NCBI RefSeq assembly: GCF_000719285.1
Contig: NZ_JOFS01000009.1
Location: 372,001-436,000 of the forward strand
Source of the DNA: Streptomyces bicolor
GTDB taxonomy: Bacteria; Actinomycetota; Actinomycetes; Streptomycetales; Streptomycetaceae
Length of the DNA stretch: 64,000 nt
Direction of reading: 5' to 3'
How positions within the stretch are numbered: position 1 is the first letter of the stretch; each line of letters opens with the position of its first letter. Both the position numbers and the translations under genes were made by a program. Of this stretch, positions 8,593-17,395 are shown piece after piece. Under the pieces are notes generated by a model that saw nothing but the letters and a program-made list of their open reading frames with translations, had not been told where the DNA came from and made no database searches.

Positions 8593-10161
8593 ATGCCCCT
8601 GCGCCCTCCAGGCCCCCTGGGCCACCTCTCCCCCCGTGACCAGCGCCTCTTCTGGCGGTACGGCCGCGGCCCCAGCGTCCCCGTCCCCGATCCGCTCGTC
8701 CACCGTGCCGTCGAACGGCAGGCCGCGGCCGCCCCGCACGCCGTCGCCGCCGAGCACCTGGGCGACCGGATCACCTACGGCGAGCTGGACCGCCGCGCCG
8801 ACGCCCTTGCCGCCCGGCTCGCCCGCGAGGGCGTACGCCCCGGGGACCACGTGGGTCTCTTCGTACGCCGCTCGATCCCGATGCTGGTCGGCCTGCTCGG
8901 CATCCTCAAGGCAGGCGCCGCCTACGTCCCGCAGGACATCGGCCTCGTGCCCCCGAACCAGCTCGCCCACATCGTCCGCACCGCCCGCACCCGCGTCGTC
9001 CTCACGGTCGCCGAGCACGCCCACCGCGTGCCGCTGCCCGACGGCCACTTGTTGATCACGCTGGACGAGCCGCAGTCGTACGCCCCGAAAACCCGGGCCC
9101 TGACACCACGCACCCCGACACCCCGCACCCCGATCCACCCCGACGACGACTGCTACGTCCTGTTCACCTCCGGCACGACCGGCCGCCCCAACGGCGTGAA
9201 GGTCACCCACCGAAACGTCGCCAACATCCTCCTCACCGAACCCGGCGGTCTCGGCATCCGTCCCGGCGACCGGGTCGCCCAGCTCCTCAACGTCGCCTTC
9301 GACATGGCCGCCTGGGAGATCCTCGGCTGTCTCACCCACGGCGGCACTCTCGTCATCCGGGGCAAGGACATCGCGGCGGCGGCCCGCACGGCCGACGTGC
9401 TGATCGCGACCCCGACCGTGCTGTCCGGCATCGACCCGGCGGCCTGCCCACGCGTCCACACGGTCGCGGTCGCCGGAGAGCCCTGCCCGCGCCCGCTCGC
9501 CGACCGGTGGGCGCGCCGCGCCGCGTTCCACAACTGCTGCGGCCCGACCGAGACGACCATCGTCAACACGATGCACCGCCATCGCCCGTCCGACCCACTG
9601 CTCACCATCGGCCGCCCCACCCCCAACAACACGGTCTACGTCCTCGACGCCGACCGTCGCCCCCTGCCCATCGGCGAGGTGGGCGAGATGTGGGCGGGCG
9701 GCGACTGCGTGTCGGCCGGCTATCTGGGTAACGACGCCCTCAACGCCGAGCGCTACGCGCCTGACCCGTTCCTCGGCGACGGCCACCGTATGTTCCGCAC
9801 CCGCGACCTCGGCCGCTGGACCCCGGCCGGCGAACTCGAACACCTCGGCCGCACCGACGACCAGGTCAAGGTGCGCGGCTTCCGGGTCGAGCTCGACTCC
9901 GTCTCCTCGGTGCTGGAGCGGGTCGAGGGCTGTCTGCGCGCGGTGACCCTGAAACGGGACGCCCGCACCCTCGTCTCCTTCGTGTGCCCGGCGGACGTCG
10001 ACCCCGACACGGCCCGGCGCGCGGTGGCGGACGCGCTGCCGTACTACTGCGTCCCCGAGCATGTCATGCCCCTGCCATTCCTGCCCGAGACCGACCGCGG
10101 CAAGATCGACAAGCAGGCGCTGCTGCGGATGGTCGAGGAGCACATGGCGGTGGCCCGATGA
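8593..10161 (+). CDS. stand-alone AMP-binding (NRPS-like adenylation) enzyme
   Basis: A 522-residue ANL-superfamily enzyme. It shows the phosphate-binding A3 motif 'LFTSGTTGRPNGV' starting near residue 190, the A5 region 'NCCGPTETTI', A7 'RTRDLGRW' and A8 'GRTDDQVKVRGFRVEL', and the A10 lysine region 'DRGKIDKQ'. These are amino-acid-adenylation-type motifs, but there is no thiolation or condensation domain, so it would activate an acid and pass it to a separate carrier, CoA or partner. It overlaps the next gene by four bases (ATGA), and an enoyl-CoA hydratase follows, so the three are one operon. The start is fixed by AGGAGG upstream. Confidence 0.85.
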   Translation: MPLRPPGPLGHLSPRDQRLFWRYGRGPSVPVPDPLVHRAVERQAAAAPHAVAAEHLGDRITYGELDRRADALAARLAREGVRPGDHVGLFVRRSIPMLVGLLGILKAGAAYVPQDIGLVPPNQLAHIVRTARTRVVLTVAEHAHRVPLPDGHLLITLDEPQSYAPKTRALTPRTPTPRTPIHPDDDCYVLFTSGTTGRPNGVKVTHRNVANILLTEPGGLGIRPGDRVAQLLNVAFDMAAWEILGCLTHGGTLVIRGKDIAAAARTADVLIATPTVLSGIDPAACPRVHTVAVAGEPCPRPLADRWARRAAFHNCCGPTETTIVNTMHRHRPSDPLLTIGRPTPNNTVYVLDADRRPLPIGEVGEMWAGGDCVSAGYLGNDALNAERYAPDPFLGDGHRMFRTRDLGRWTPAGELEHLGRTDDQVKVRGFRVELDSVSSVLERVEGCLRAVTLKRDARTLVSFVCPADVDPDTARRAVADALPYYCVPEHVMPLPFLPETDRGKIDKQALLRMVEEHMAVAR

Positions 10162-11405
10162 CCACCTCCCTGGAACGGCAGTCCACCGAACTGCCCCCGC
10201 CCACCTCGCTCCCGCGCCGCCTGCTCAAGCACCCCCGCCTGATGCACTACAACCGGCTCGCGGCCCTGGTCCTGACGGCCAATCTGGCCTTCCTGTGGGC
10301 GAGTTGGCCCCACTCCCCGCAGGCCATGGGCCACGCGGCCCTCGCCAACCTCGCGCTCGCCGTCGTCGTACGCCAGCAGTACGTCATCAACCTCTTCTTC
10401 CGGCTGGCCACTCGGGCGCCGACGACCTGGCCGCTGAAGATCCGCTGGACGCTGGGCAAGGTGTACCACTTCGGCGGACTGCACGTGGGCGGTGCGCTGG
10501 CCGGATCGGCCTGGTTCCTGGCGCTGGCGTTCACCGGAGCCGACGGCCCGCAAGCCGTGGTGAGCTGGACTCTGGTCGCCCTCCTTGCCGTCATCGTCGC
10601 CACCGCCCTCCCACCCTTCCGCTCCCGCCACCACGACCACTTCGAGAAGATCCACCGTTTCGGCGGCTGGAGCGCCCTCGCCCTGTTCTGGGCGCACACC
10701 CTGCTCTCCACACCACAGCCGGTCCCGATCACCGTCCTGGCGGTCGTCACCTTCAGCGTCGCCCTGCCCTGGCTACGGCTGCGCAAGGTCGACGTCCGCC
10801 TCGAACGGCCGTCCCGACATGTCGTCCTGGCCCGCTTCGACCACGGCGAGACCCCCTTCGCGGGCTCCTCGACGGCGGTCAGCCGCAGCCCGCTGAAGGA
10901 GTGGCACTCCTTCGCCAACGTCCCGGCCCCCGGCGAGTCCGGCTTCCGGCTCACCATCTCGCGCGCCGGGGACTGGACGGGCGCGTTCATCGACGACCTG
11001 CCGTCGAAGGTGTGGGTCAAGGGCATCACCACGGCGGGCGTCGCCAACATCGAGACACTGTTCAAGAAGGTGGTCTACGTCGCCACCGGCAGCGGCATCG
11101 GCCCCTGCCTGCCCCATCTGCTGGCCGCCGAGGTCCCCGCCCGCCTGGTCTGGGCGACCCGCGACCCCCGAGCCACCTACGGCGACGCCCTGGTCGACGA
11201 GATCCTCGCCGTCCAACCGCATGCGCTCGTGTGGGACACCTCCCGGCGCGGCAAGCCCGACATGGTGCGGCTGGCCTACGAGGCGTACCGCGACTTCGGG
11301 GCCGAGGCCGTCATCTGCATCTCCAACAAGAAGCTCACCTGGCAGGTGGTGCACGGCCTGGAGCGGCGCGGGATTCCGGCGTACGGCGCGATCTGGGACT
11401 CGTAG
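10158..11405 (+). CDS. ferric-reductase-like transmembrane protein
   Basis: A 415-residue membrane protein. The first half has about six hydrophobic helices (LAALVLTANLAFLWAS, VGGALAGSAWFLALAF, WTLVALLAVIVATAL, LALFWAHTLL and others) with histidines such as FRSRHHDHFEKIHRF that could bind heme. The second half resembles a ferredoxin-NADP-reductase-type nucleotide-binding domain, with 'VVYVATGSGIGPCLPHLL' as the NAD(P)-binding loop. This arrangement suggests transmembrane electron transfer, or reduction of the product of the adenylation enzyme whose gene overlaps the start. Similar membrane modules occur fused to NRPS-like adenylation enzymes in fungi; the function in bacteria is not known to me. 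Confidence 0.7.
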   Translation: MTTSLERQSTELPPPTSLPRRLLKHPRLMHYNRLAALVLTANLAFLWASWPHSPQAMGHAALANLALAVVVRQQYVINLFFRLATRAPTTWPLKIRWTLGKVYHFGGLHVGGALAGSAWFLALAFTGADGPQAVVSWTLVALLAVIVATALPPFRSRHHDHFEKIHRFGGWSALALFWAHTLLSTPQPVPITVLAVVTFSVALPWLRLRKVDVRLERPSRHVVLARFDHGETPFAGSSTAVSRSPLKEWHSFANVPAPGESGFRLTISRAGDWTGAFIDDLPSKVWVKGITTAGVANIETLFKKVVYVATGSGIGPCLPHLLAAEVPARLVWATRDPRATYGDALVDEILAVQPHALVWDTSRRGKPDMVRLAYEAYRDFGAEAVICISNKKLTWQVVHGLERRGIPAYGAIWDS

Positions 11406-11430
11406 ACCCCGCGGCAACCTGGAGGCACTC

Positions 11431-12198
11431 ATGGACAACCTGAAGATCGAACGCGACGGCGCCGTGGTGACCGTACGCCTGCACCGCCCGCACGTGCTCA
11501 ACGCCCTCAGCAGCGGACTCCTGGCCGAACTCCTCGACGCCCTGCGCCCGTTGGACGCCGACCCTGAGGTGGGCTGCTTCGTCGTCACCGGCTCGGAGCG
11601 GGTCTTCGCGGCAGGCGCCGACATCAAGGAGATGGCGGGGAAGACGGCCGCGGAGATGGCGGCCGAGGACTACTTCGGGAACTGGGAGGAGTTCACAGCG
11701 CTCCGCACCCCGAAGATCGCGGCCGTCAACGGCTATGCGCTCGGCGGCGGGTGTGAGCTGGCGATGATGTGCGACCTGGTCATCGCGGGGGAGTCGGCGG
11801 TCTTCGGCCAGCCGGAGATCAAGCTCGGTGTGATCCCCGGCATCGGCGGCACCCAGCGGCTGACCCGCCTCGTCGGCCGGGCGAAGGCGATGGACCTGGT
11901 CCTCACCGGCCGCACGATGGACGCACGGGAGGCTGGAAGCTGCGGTCTCGTCTCCCGCGTCGTCCCGGACGACCAGGTCCTGCCGGAGGCCCTGGAAGCG
12001 GCGGCGACGATCGCCTCGTACGGCCACGCGGCGGTCACGGCGGCCCGCGAGTGCGTCGACCGAGCCCTGGAAACCGGGCTTCGCGACGGCATCCTCTTCG
12101 AACGCCGCGTCTTTCACGCCCTGTTCGCCACCGACGACCAGACGGAGGGCATGAGCGCGTTCCTGGAGAAACGCCGGCCGCGTTTCACCGGCCGCTGA
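11431..12198 (+). CDS. enoyl-CoA hydratase/isomerase family protein
   Basis: A 255-residue crotonase-fold enzyme. Clear family motifs are the oxyanion-hole segment 'AAGADIKEM', the 'NGYALGGGCELAMMCDLVIA' helix with its catalytic-position glutamate, and 'GQPEIKLGVIPGIGGTQRL' with the second glutamate. Both catalytic-position glutamates are therefore present, as in true hydratases of beta-oxidation (FadB/EchA-type). The gene is 25 bp downstream of the ferric-reductase-like gene with a GGAGG site, so it is likely the third gene of that operon and may act on the acyl group activated by the adenylation enzyme. Confidence 0.88.
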   Translation: MDNLKIERDGAVVTVRLHRPHVLNALSSGLLAELLDALRPLDADPEVGCFVVTGSERVFAAGADIKEMAGKTAAEMAAEDYFGNWEEFTALRTPKIAAVNGYALGGGCELAMMCDLVIAGESAVFGQPEIKLGVIPGIGGTQRLTRLVGRAKAMDLVLTGRTMDAREAGSCGLVSRVVPDDQVLPEALEAAATIASYGHAAVTAARECVDRALETGLRDGILFERRVFHALFATDDQTEGMSAFLEKRRPRFTGR

Positions 12199-12254
12199 GG
12201 CCGGGACCCGCACACGGAGGGCGGGAGCAGGGCGAGGGCCCCGCTCCCGCCCGT

Positions 12255-12956
12255 TCAGGGACGGGCCTCGGTCCGGGGGCTTCGCAACGCGTTCGCCACC
12301 CCCGGCTCCTGCGGTCCGAGAAACCGGGGGTCCGGCTCGAAGACGGCGTCAAGAGCGGCCTTGCCCGCCGCGAAGATCTCCCGCGTACCGCCGTAGTACC
12401 AGGTGGCGTCGTGCTTTGCCTCGACCCCCACGCCGTACGACGCCACCCCGGCCTCCTGGCACAGCGCGACCGCGCGCCGGATGTGGAAGCCCTGGCTGAT
12501 CAGCACCGCCTCGTCGACGCCGAAGATCTTCTTGGCGCGGACGCAGGAGTCCCAGGTGTCGAAGCCGGCGTAGTCGCTGACGATGCGGGAGTCCGGCACT
12601 CCGTGCCGCGTCAGGTACGTGCGCATGGCGTCGGGCTCGTCGTAGTCCTTGCGGCTGTTGTCACCCGTGACGAGGACGACCTTGATCCGCCCCGCCCGGT
12701 ACAGCTCGGCCGCCGCGTCGAGCCGGTGGGCGAGGTACGGGGAGGGCTCGCCGGCCCACAGTCCGGCACCGAAGACGACGGCGACGTCGGTGCGCGGCAC
12801 GTCGGCCGTGGTGCGCAGCCGGTCACCGGTCACGACGTACATCCAGGTGGCCGGAAGCAGCGCCAGCACGCACCCGGCCATCACGGCCTGCACCAGCCGT
12901 CGCTGCCCGGTGCGGGTGCGTGGAAGTCTTGGTCGGCGCAGCTTCGGTCGGCGCAT
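12255..12956 (-). CDS. SanA/YdcF-like DUF218 membrane protein
   Basis: A 233-residue protein with one N-terminal transmembrane segment (about residues 22-43) after a basic Arg-rich leader, followed by an extracytoplasmic DUF218 domain: 'DVAVVFGAGLWAGEPSPYLAHRLDAA', 'VVLVTGDNSRKDYDEPDAM' and 'ISQGFHIRRA' are the conserved parts. SanA relatives are implicated in envelope barrier function and vancomycin exclusion in enterics; the biochemical activity is not settled. The gene is convergent with the crotonase gene and stands alone. Its Arg-rich N-terminus is unusually long for the family. Confidence 0.82.
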   Translation of the reverse strand: MRRPKLRRPRLPRTRTGQRRLVQAVMAGCVLALLPATWMYVVTGDRLRTTADVPRTDVAVVFGAGLWAGEPSPYLAHRLDAAAELYRAGRIKVVLVTGDNSRKDYDEPDAMRTYLTRHGVPDSRIVSDYAGFDTWDSCVRAKKIFGVDEAVLISQGFHIRRAVALCQEAGVASYGVGVEAKHDATWYYGGTREIFAAGKAALDAVFEPDPRFLGPQEPGVANALRSPRTEARP

Positions 12957-13179
12957 TCGGATGGTCCCTCCCCGGTCGGCACACGGCCCGTTCTCGACAG
13001 TCAGGGACGTTCTGTCGGCCCCCGCGGTTCACCGCACTGGACGTGACCAGCTTCACTCCGACAGTCGAAACCGCAGGTCAAGCCGCCTCACAAACCTTGG
13101 GGTCCCATCGTGAACCCGGCGTAAGAACCCGTCATTCCTGCGAAACGGGGCGGCAACGTGCCGCGGCCACCATCGGTTC

Positions 13180-14100
13180 ATGACGGCGTCGAACCCGCTT
13201 CACGACGAGTCCACGAACCTCCCCGGCCAGGGGGCCCACCTCGACAGTACGGCGCACATCATGAACCGGATCAGCAGCCAGCTCGCCAGCCAGCTCAGCC
13301 TCGTCTCGCTCGACGGCAGCCGGCGCCCCGAACCTCCCCCAGTGCCTGAACGGCCTGGGCGGTACCCCCATGCGCTCGTCGTCGTGGCCCATGGCAGCCG
13401 TGACCCGCGTGCCCTCAGCACCGTACGCGCGCTCCTCGACAAGGTCCGCGAGCTGCGCCCCGCCCTGCCGGTCCACCTCGGCCACATCGAGCTGAACGAG
13501 CCCCTGCTCCCCGACACCCTCGCCTCCCTCGGCGACCGCGAGGCGATCCTCGTCCCGCTCCTGCTCAGCCGCGGCTACCACATCAAGCGGGACATCCCCG
13601 AGATGGCCGCCGAGTCGCGGGTACGCGCACGCGTGGCCGGCGCACTCGGCCCGCACCCCCTGCTGGTGGAGGCCCTGTACACCCGCCTGGTGGAGGCCGG
13701 CTGGCGTACCCGCATGGACGAGCCGACCCGCCGCAGGAGCGCGGTGGTCCTGGCGGCGGCGGGCTCCCGCGACCCCGAGTCGAAACTGGACACCTCCCGC
13801 ACGGCCCAGCTCCTCGCGGGCCGCCTGGGCGTCCCGGTGATCCCGGCGTACGCGACGACGGCGGCCCCGACGGTCCCGGACGCCGTTCGCTCGCTGGCCG
13901 CCCGGGGCCGCACAAGGGTCGCGGTGGCGTCGTACTTCACGGCCCCCGGCCGCTTCGCCACGGAGTGCGCGGAGGCGGCCCCGTGGATCGCGTCGGATCC
14001 CCTCGGCACCCACCCGGCGATGGCGAAGCTGCTCCTCCACCGCTACGACCGCACCCTGGCGGCCCCGGCCACCACGACCCCCGAACTGGCATCGGCCTAG
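13180..14100 (+). CDS. sirohydrochlorin chelatase (CbiX/SirB family)
   Basis: A 306-residue protein with two tandem chelatase-like repeats. The first begins 'ALVVVAHGSRDPRALSTVR' with the metal-handling histidine at about residue 71; the second begins 'AVVLAAAGSRDPESKLDTSR' at about residue 188, where the His is replaced. It inserts iron or cobalt into sirohydrochlorin in siroheme or cobalamin synthesis. In streptomycetes such a gene supports nitrite/sulfite reductase cofactors, which fits the nitrate reductase at 6.0-8.2 kb. The true start may be internal (the ATG at 13261, MNRISSQL), because no good ribosome site precedes 13180. Confidence 0.85.
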   Translation: MTASNPLHDESTNLPGQGAHLDSTAHIMNRISSQLASQLSLVSLDGSRRPEPPPVPERPGRYPHALVVVAHGSRDPRALSTVRALLDKVRELRPALPVHLGHIELNEPLLPDTLASLGDREAILVPLLLSRGYHIKRDIPEMAAESRVRARVAGALGPHPLLVEALYTRLVEAGWRTRMDEPTRRRSAVVLAAAGSRDPESKLDTSRTAQLLAGRLGVPVIPAYATTAAPTVPDAVRSLAARGRTRVAVASYFTAPGRFATECAEAAPWIASDPLGTHPAMAKLLLHRYDRTLAAPATTTPELASA

Positions 14101-14201
14101 CGGTCGCGCGCCGCTCCCGGCTCCCCACCGGACGGAGTAACGACGGCGAGTCCCGGTCCGCCGCCGGCCTTACGTTCGTCAGGAGGCCGAGGGAGGCACC
14201 G

Positions 14202-14594
14202 ATGACCGACCATCCGAACATCGCCGTCTTCCAGCGCGCCATGACCGCCTTCTCGACGGGCGACATGGACGCGTTGGCGGAGGTCTTCCATCCCGACGTG
14301 GTGTGGCACATCGGAGGCAGGAATCTCCTGGCGGGCGACCACCGGGGGCGGGACGAGACCTTCGCCCTGTTCGGCCGCGAGTTCCAGCTGACGGGCGGCA
14401 CCTACCGCCCGGCGCTCCACGACGTCCTCGCCAACGACGACCACACGGTCGCTCTCCTCCACGTGACGGCCTCACGCGAGGGCAGAACGCTCGACCTGGA
14501 CTACGCCCTCGTCCTCCACATCGACGACGGCCGGATCACCGAGGGCTGGGTGGCGACGACCGACCCGGCGGTCTACGACGAGTTCTGGTCCTAG
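14202..14594 (+). CDS. SnoaL/NTF2-like domain protein
   Basis: A 130-residue single-domain protein of the SnoaL-like (nuclear transport factor 2 fold) superfamily: '[34 protein letters not shown]' type N-terminus, then alternating strands ending '[27 protein letters not shown]'. The fold is a small cone-shaped barrel used by isomerases, cyclases and dehydratases; no catalytic assignment is possible. The start has GGGAGG upstream. Confidence 0.85.
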   Translation: MTDHPNIAVFQRAMTAFSTGDMDALAEVFHPDVVWHIGGRNLLAGDHRGRDETFALFGREFQLTGGTYRPALHDVLANDDHTVALLHVTASREGRTLDLDYALVLHIDDGRITEGWVATTDPAVYDEFWS

Positions 14595-14679
14595 CGGCTC
14601 GGCCGTGTCACAGAACCCGGCGGACGACCAGGCGCAACACAGCCCTCCGTTTGTCACTGCCTGCCCTTACTGTCGGTGC

Positions 14680-15933
14680 ATGTACTACGACGAGTCGGCA
14701 GTCGAACGCTGGGCCCCCGAACCCGACAAACGACCGGGCCGCACGGCCTTCCAACGCGACCGCGCCCGCGTACTGCACTCCGCCGCACTCAGAAGGCTCG
14801 CCGGCAAGACCCAGGTCGTCACACCGGGCACCCACAGCAACGCCTGGGACCCCAGCCCCCGCACCCGCCTGACCCACTCCCTGGAGTGCGCCCAGGTGGG
14901 CCGGGAGCTGGGCGCGGCCCTCGGCTGTGACCCCGACCTCGTGGAAGCCGCCTGCCTCTCCCACGACCTCGGCCACCCCCCGTTCGGCCACAACGGCGAA
15001 GTCGCCCTCAACGAATTCGCCGAGGACTGCGGCGGTTTCGAGGGCAACGCCCAGTCCCTGAGGCTCCTCACCCGCATCGAACCCAAACGGTTCACCCCCG
15101 AGGGCTCCGTGGGCCTCAACCTCACCCGAGCCACCCTCGACGCCGCCACGAAGTACCCCTGGCCCCGCGGCGCCCACCCCACCGACCCGACGTCCCCGAA
15201 GTTCGGCGTCTACGAGGACGACCGCCCCGTCTTCGACTGGGTCCGCAAGGACGCCCCCGGCGCCCGCACCACCTTCGAGGCCCAGGTCATGGACTGGTCC
15301 GACGACGTGGCGTACTCCGTGCACGACGTCGAGGACGGCCTGCACGCCGGCCACATCGACCCCAACTGCCTGCACGCCGAGCCGGAACGCCGGGCGGTCT
15401 TCGCGGTGGCCATCGGACGGTACGTCCCCGAGGACACCGACCCGGCCGAGCTGGCCGCCGCCCTCGACCGGCTCCAGGACGAGGAGTGGTGGCCGCACGG
15501 CTATGACGGTTCCGCCGTCGCCCAGGCCCGCCTCAAGGACGCCACCAGCCAGCTCATCGGCCGCTTCTGCCTGGCCGCGGAGAGCGCCACGCGCGCGGCG
15601 TACGGTGACGACCGGCTCACCCGCTACGGCGCCGAACTCGTCGTACCGCACGAGACCCGGCTGGAGTGCGCGGTCCTCAAGGCGGTCGCCGACCGGTACG
15701 TCATGCAGCGCGCCGAACAGGAGCGGCTGCGCGCCGACCAGCGGATCGTGGTCGCCGAACTGGCCGAGGCGCTCACCGCCCGCGCACCCGACGGGCTCGA
15801 CCCACAGTTCCGGGCCCTGTTCGACGCGGCCGCCGACGACCGCGCCCGCAAGCGCGTCATCGTCGACCAGATCGCGTCCCTGACGGACGCCTCGGCGCGC
15901 TCGCTGCACGCGCGGCTCACACGCCGGGCCTGA
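14680..15933 (+). CDS. dgt: deoxyguanosinetriphosphate triphosphohydrolase-like protein
   Basis: An HD-domain dNTPase of about 417 residues. It starts in the typical actinomycete manner ('[25 protein letters not shown]' split around residue 15-35) and carries the metal site 'TRLTHSLE' and '[11 protein letters not shown]' (HD pair near residues 95-96). It hydrolyses dGTP or other dNTPs to the nucleoside and tripolyphosphate, controlling dNTP pools. The gene precedes dnaG in the order seen in other streptomycetes. The frame is open back to a GTG at 14605, but the extra 25 residues (with PYCRCM) look non-native and neither start has a strong ribosome site, so the start is uncertain. Confidence 0.88.
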   Translation: MYYDESAVERWAPEPDKRPGRTAFQRDRARVLHSAALRRLAGKTQVVTPGTHSNAWDPSPRTRLTHSLECAQVGRELGAALGCDPDLVEAACLSHDLGHPPFGHNGEVALNEFAEDCGGFEGNAQSLRLLTRIEPKRFTPEGSVGLNLTRATLDAATKYPWPRGAHPTDPTSPKFGVYEDDRPVFDWVRKDAPGARTTFEAQVMDWSDDVAYSVHDVEDGLHAGHIDPNCLHAEPERRAVFAVAIGRYVPEDTDPAELAAALDRLQDEEWWPHGYDGSAVAQARLKDATSQLIGRFCLAAESATRAAYGDDRLTRYGAELVVPHETRLECAVLKAVADRYVMQRAEQERLRADQRIVVAELAEALTARAPDGLDPQFRALFDAAADDRARKRVIVDQIASLTDASARSLHARLTRRA

Positions 15934-16091
15934 GCGCGGCCGCCGTCACCCGCGCGCGACGGGTGGGACACCGGAGGCGAACGGGCACTCGAAAGTGACC
16001 CTGCGTGGCCTGATCGGGTCACCCCCTCTTCCCGCATCACGCTGCGTGCGGGACGCTCGCATGTGGCGGCACCCTTACGAGGAGGCATCAA

Positions 16092-17357
16092 GTGGTCGAC
16101 GCGGATCAGACATTCGTCATCGTCGGCGGCGGACTCGCCGGCGCGAAGGCGGCCGAGACGCTGCGTTCGGAGGGCTTCAGCGGGCGGGTGATACTGATCT
16201 GCGACGAGCGCGACCACCCGTACGAGCGGCCGCCCCTCTCCAAGGGTTACCTCCTCGGCAAGGAGGAGCGCGACAGCGTCTTCGTGCACGAGCCCGCCTG
16301 GTACGCGCGCAACGACATCGAGCTCCACCTGGGCCAGACCGTCGACGCCATCGACCGCGAGGCGAAGTCGGTGCGGTTCGGCGAGGACGGCACGGTCGTC
16401 CACTACGACAAGCTCCTGCTGGCCACCGGCGCCGAGCCGCGCCGCCTGGACATCCCCGGCACGGACCTGGCCGGCGTCCACCATCTGCGCCGCCTCGCGC
16501 ACGCCGATCGCCTCAAGGGCGTCCTGACCTCGCTCGGCCGTGACAACGGGCACATCGTGATCGCCGGCGCCGGCTGGATCGGCCTGGAGGTCGCGGCGGC
16601 GGCGCGCGAGTACGGCGCGGAGGTCACCGTCGTCGAGCACAACCCGACCCCGCTGCACGGCGTCCTCGGCCCCGAGCTCGGGGCACTCTTCGCCGAGCTG
16701 CACCGCGAGCACGGGGTGCGTTTCCACTTCGGCCGGCAGCTGACGGAGATCGTCGGCCAGGACGGCATGGTGCTGGCGGCCCGGACGGACGACGGCGAGG
16801 AGCACCCGGCGCACGACGTCCTGGCGGCGATCGGCGCGGCGCCCCGGACCGCCCTCGCGGAGGGGGCCGGGCTGGAGATCGCCGACCGCATGTACGGCGG
16901 CGGTGTCGTGGTGGACGAACGGCTGCGCACCTCCGACCCCGACATCTACGCGGCCGGCGACGTGGCCTCCTTCCCGCACGCGCTCTTCGACACCCGGGTG
17001 CGGGTGGAGCACTGGGCCAACGCGCTCAACGGCGGTCCGGCGGCGGCGCGGGCGATGCTGGGCCGCGACGTCCTCTACGACCGCGTGCCCTATTTCTTCT
17101 CCGACCAGTACGACCTGGGCATGGAGTACAGCGGGTGGGCGCCGCCGGGGACGTACGACGAGGTGGTGATCCGGGGGGATGCCGGGAAGCGTGAGTTCAT
17201 CGCGTTCTGGGTGAAGGAGAACCGGGTGCTGGCCGGGATGAACGTGAACGTGTGGGACGTCACAGAGCCGATCCAGCAGCTGATTCGTTCGAGGGCACAG
17301 GTGAACACCGAGGCGCTGGCGGACCCGCATGTTCCGCTGGACGGCCTCGCCTCGTAG
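16092..17357 (+). CDS. FAD-dependent ferredoxin/rubredoxin reductase-type oxidoreductase
   Basis: A 421-residue two-dinucleotide-binding flavoprotein. The FAD-binding loop is 'FVIVGGGLAGAKAAETL' near residue 8, the NAD(P)H loop is 'IVIAGAGWIGLEVAAAAREYGAEVTVVE' near residue 156, and the second FAD motif is 'DIYAAGDVAS' near residue 295. A reductase C-terminal domain follows ('FFSDQYDLGMEYSGWAP'). The type transfers electrons from NAD(P)H to a ferredoxin, often for P450s or dioxygenases; no such partner is adjacent. A GAGGAGG site lies upstream of the GTG start. The gene directly precedes dnaG. Confidence 0.9.
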   Translation: MVDADQTFVIVGGGLAGAKAAETLRSEGFSGRVILICDERDHPYERPPLSKGYLLGKEERDSVFVHEPAWYARNDIELHLGQTVDAIDREAKSVRFGEDGTVVHYDKLLLATGAEPRRLDIPGTDLAGVHHLRRLAHADRLKGVLTSLGRDNGHIVIAGAGWIGLEVAAAAREYGAEVTVVEHNPTPLHGVLGPELGALFAELHREHGVRFHFGRQLTEIVGQDGMVLAARTDDGEEHPAHDVLAAIGAAPRTALAEGAGLEIADRMYGGGVVVDERLRTSDPDIYAAGDVASFPHALFDTRVRVEHWANALNGGPAAARAMLGRDVLYDRVPYFFSDQYDLGMEYSGWAPPGTYDEVVIRGDAGKREFIAFWVKENRVLAGMNVNVWDVTEPIQQLIRSRAQVNTEALADPHVPLDGLAS

Positions 17358-17395
17358 CCGACAGGAGTGTCAGTTCGGCCCCGTAGAATTCACGC

